Assembly (NCBI GenBank): GCA_934177485.1
Contig: CAKPPF010000005.1
Coordinates: forward strand, 21,384-85,383
Source: an uncultured Clostridia bacterium
GTDB lineage: Bacteria; Bacillota; Clostridia; TANB77; CAG-508
DNA: 64,000 nt
Direction: 5' to 3'
This document shows positions 63,601 to 64,000 of this stretch, one piece after another. Position 1 is the stretch's first letter; every line of letters starts with the position of its first letter. The notes beneath the pieces were generated by a model. That model saw nothing but the letters and a program-made list of their open reading frames with translations, did not search any database and was not told where the DNA came from. The position numbers and the translations under genes were made by a program.

Positions 63601-64000
63601 CTAATCTTTTTGCAAGTTTTGCCTTTTTTTGTTCACTTGCTTTTGCAATTTCTTTTTTCAAAGATGCTGATAATTTTTCAAGATCAACTTCTTTTAATAA
63701 TTTTTCAAGAGCTTCTGCTCCCATTTCTGCTTTAAAAGAACCTTTGCCATATTTTTCTACAGCTTCAACATATTCTTTTTCTGTTAGAACTTGGCATTTT
63801 GTAAGTCCAGATGTTCCTTTATCTGTAACAACATATGATGCAAAATATATGATTTTTTCTAGGTTTCTAGGTGAGATATCTAATACTAAAGCAATTCTAC
63901 TTGGTATTCCTTTGAAATACCAGATATGTGCAACTGGTGCAGCAAGTTCAATATGTCCCATTCTTTCTCTTCTTACTTTTGCTTTTGTAACTTCAACACC
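60698..64000 (-). CDS. rpoC: DNA-directed RNA polymerase beta' subunit (N-terminal end outside the window)
   Basis: Largest core subunit of RNA polymerase. About 1100 residues are visible; the frame is open to base 64000, beginning [20 protein letters not shown], so only the zinc-binding N-terminus is missing. Catalytic [10 protein letters not shown] is present, as are [17 protein letters not shown], the bridge/trigger-loop regions ([39 protein letters not shown]) and the C-terminal zinc cysteines in [13 protein letters not shown]. The C-terminus is normal. In most Firmicutes rpsL follows rpoC within 1-2 kb; here the str cluster lies more than 26 kb away on the same strand. Confidence 0.99.
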   Translation of the reverse strand, partial: GVEVTKAKVRRERMGHIELAAPVAHIWYFKGIPSRIALVLDISPRNLEKIIYFASYVVTDKGTSGLTKCQVLTEKEYVEAVEKYGKGSFKAEMGAEALEKLLKEVDLEKLSASLKKEIAKASEQKKAKLAKRLDTVEAFRLSGNRPEWMVMNVVPVIPPELRPMVQLDGGRFATSDLNDLYRRVINRNNRLKRLLELGAPEIIVRNEKRMLQESVDALIDNGRRGRPVTGAGNRPLKSLSDMLKGKQGRFRQNLLGKRVDYSGRSVIVVGPELKIYQCGVPKEMAVELFKPFVMKELVGRGIAHNIKNAKRMVERLRPEVWDILDEVIKDHPVMLNRAPTLHRLGIQAFEPVLVEGRAIKLHPLVCTAFNADFDGDQMAIHVPLSPEAQAEARYLMLSVNNLLKPQDGKPVTVPTQDMILGSYYLTMEEDGEPGEGMYFKDVEEALLAYQNGDLGLHAKVFIRMYKNINGEVKSKKIETTVGRVIYNQGIPQDLGFVDRSNPDEEFKLEIDFPVVKKNLGKIVAKCIEKHGLSQAAEVLDYIKATGFKYSTKGAITVSAADVTSPKEKEEILAAADKKVEDIAKQYKRGLITEDERYNETIKVWEAATKEVTQAMEANFDDMNPIYMMARSGARGNINQLRQIAGMRGLMADTQGKAVEIPIKANFREGLDPLEYFISSHGGRKGLADTALRTADSGYLTRRLVDVSQDIIVREEDCGTHEGIIVRDIKDGNQVLETLEERLIGRYALEDVYNPNTKELIVDKDTMISTDIAEKIVASGIEELRVRSSLCCRTKHGVCAKCYGKGLATGEEVTIGEPVGIIAAQSIGEPGTQLTMRTFHEGGVAGGDITQGLPRVEELFEARKPKGMAIISEIAGKVSIKEDKKKKEVIVTSKEDSKTYTIPFGSKLHVKDGDVIEAGDQITEGSVNPNEILAINGPDGVYNYLIQEVQKVYRNQGVDINDKHIEVIGRQMLKKVKISDSGDTDMFAGSLVDMYDFEEKNEKAKEEGLRPAEGRRALLGITKAALATDSFLSAASFQETTRVLTDAAIKGKIDPLIGLKENVIIGKLIPAGTGMARYKNVKINTEIEETVPQNPETDLVG

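Overview
This window is low-GC DNA (roughly 30% GC by eye, not computed) from a Gram-positive, spore-forming Clostridia-type Firmicute. The evidence is an alpha/beta-type small acid-soluble spore protein, GatCAB, long-form HPF, a SpoVD/PBP2-like transpeptidase with PASTA domains, the gdpP-rplI-dnaB cluster, strong AGGAGG ribosome binding sites and TTGACA-17-TATAAT promoters. TGA is used as a stop and Trp is TGG, so genetic code 11 applies. Most genes lie on the minus strand.

Layout. 1-4000: minD, minE and a rodA fragment, preceded by trmL and a pilin-like LamG surface protein. 4000-9000: an SASP gene, a Fic protein behind a TATATGCA-dyad promoter, a remnant of an M20 peptidase, an orphan divergent YfiH-like protein, hpf and a membrane-anchored M23 endopeptidase. 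9189-21191: two giant surface proteins in one operon, a DUF11/SdrD-B protein and a Cna-B/SdrD-B protein; the second is broken by a two-base-type frameshift next to its signal peptide. 21566-27831: rsmA, a PASTA penicillin-binding protein, tsaC-type sua5, a COG2426 membrane protein, acpP and plsX. 27925-29190: two tandem ParE/RelE toxin-antitoxin cassettes with almost identical flanks and divergent toxins. 29439-37408: the str cluster (rpsL-rpsG-fusA-tuf) and gatCAB. 37495-42632: a second M23 endopeptidase, an OGG-type glycosylase, a small XRE regulator, a YitT protein, a radical SAM protein and rnc. 43012-51760: a sortase-anchored cohesin protein next to a ~2625-residue secreted protein carrying dockerin modules. 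52160-60317: an AI-2E-family permease, a frameshifted exonuclease III, dnaB, rplI, gdpP and two glycosyltransferases. 60698-64000: most of rpoC.

How the parts fit. About 22 kb encodes exported surface proteins, cell-wall hydrolases, a wall transpeptidase and two glycosyltransferases, so much of the window builds or decorates the envelope. The clearest possible new system is the cohesin-LPQTG protein plus its neighbouring giant dockerin protein: a cellulosome-type docking pair used, it appears, to hang a non-catalytic Ig-like rod on the wall.

The intergenic DNA is unusual. It holds ten copies of a GGGCAGG palindromic element, in short and nested long forms; three copies of a tripartite hairpin-core-hairpin element whose stems covary; two copies of a third element; and two identical 33-base segments in opposite orientation 37 kb apart. 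None carries a transposase. I saw no tRNA, rRNA, CRISPR array or insertion sequence.
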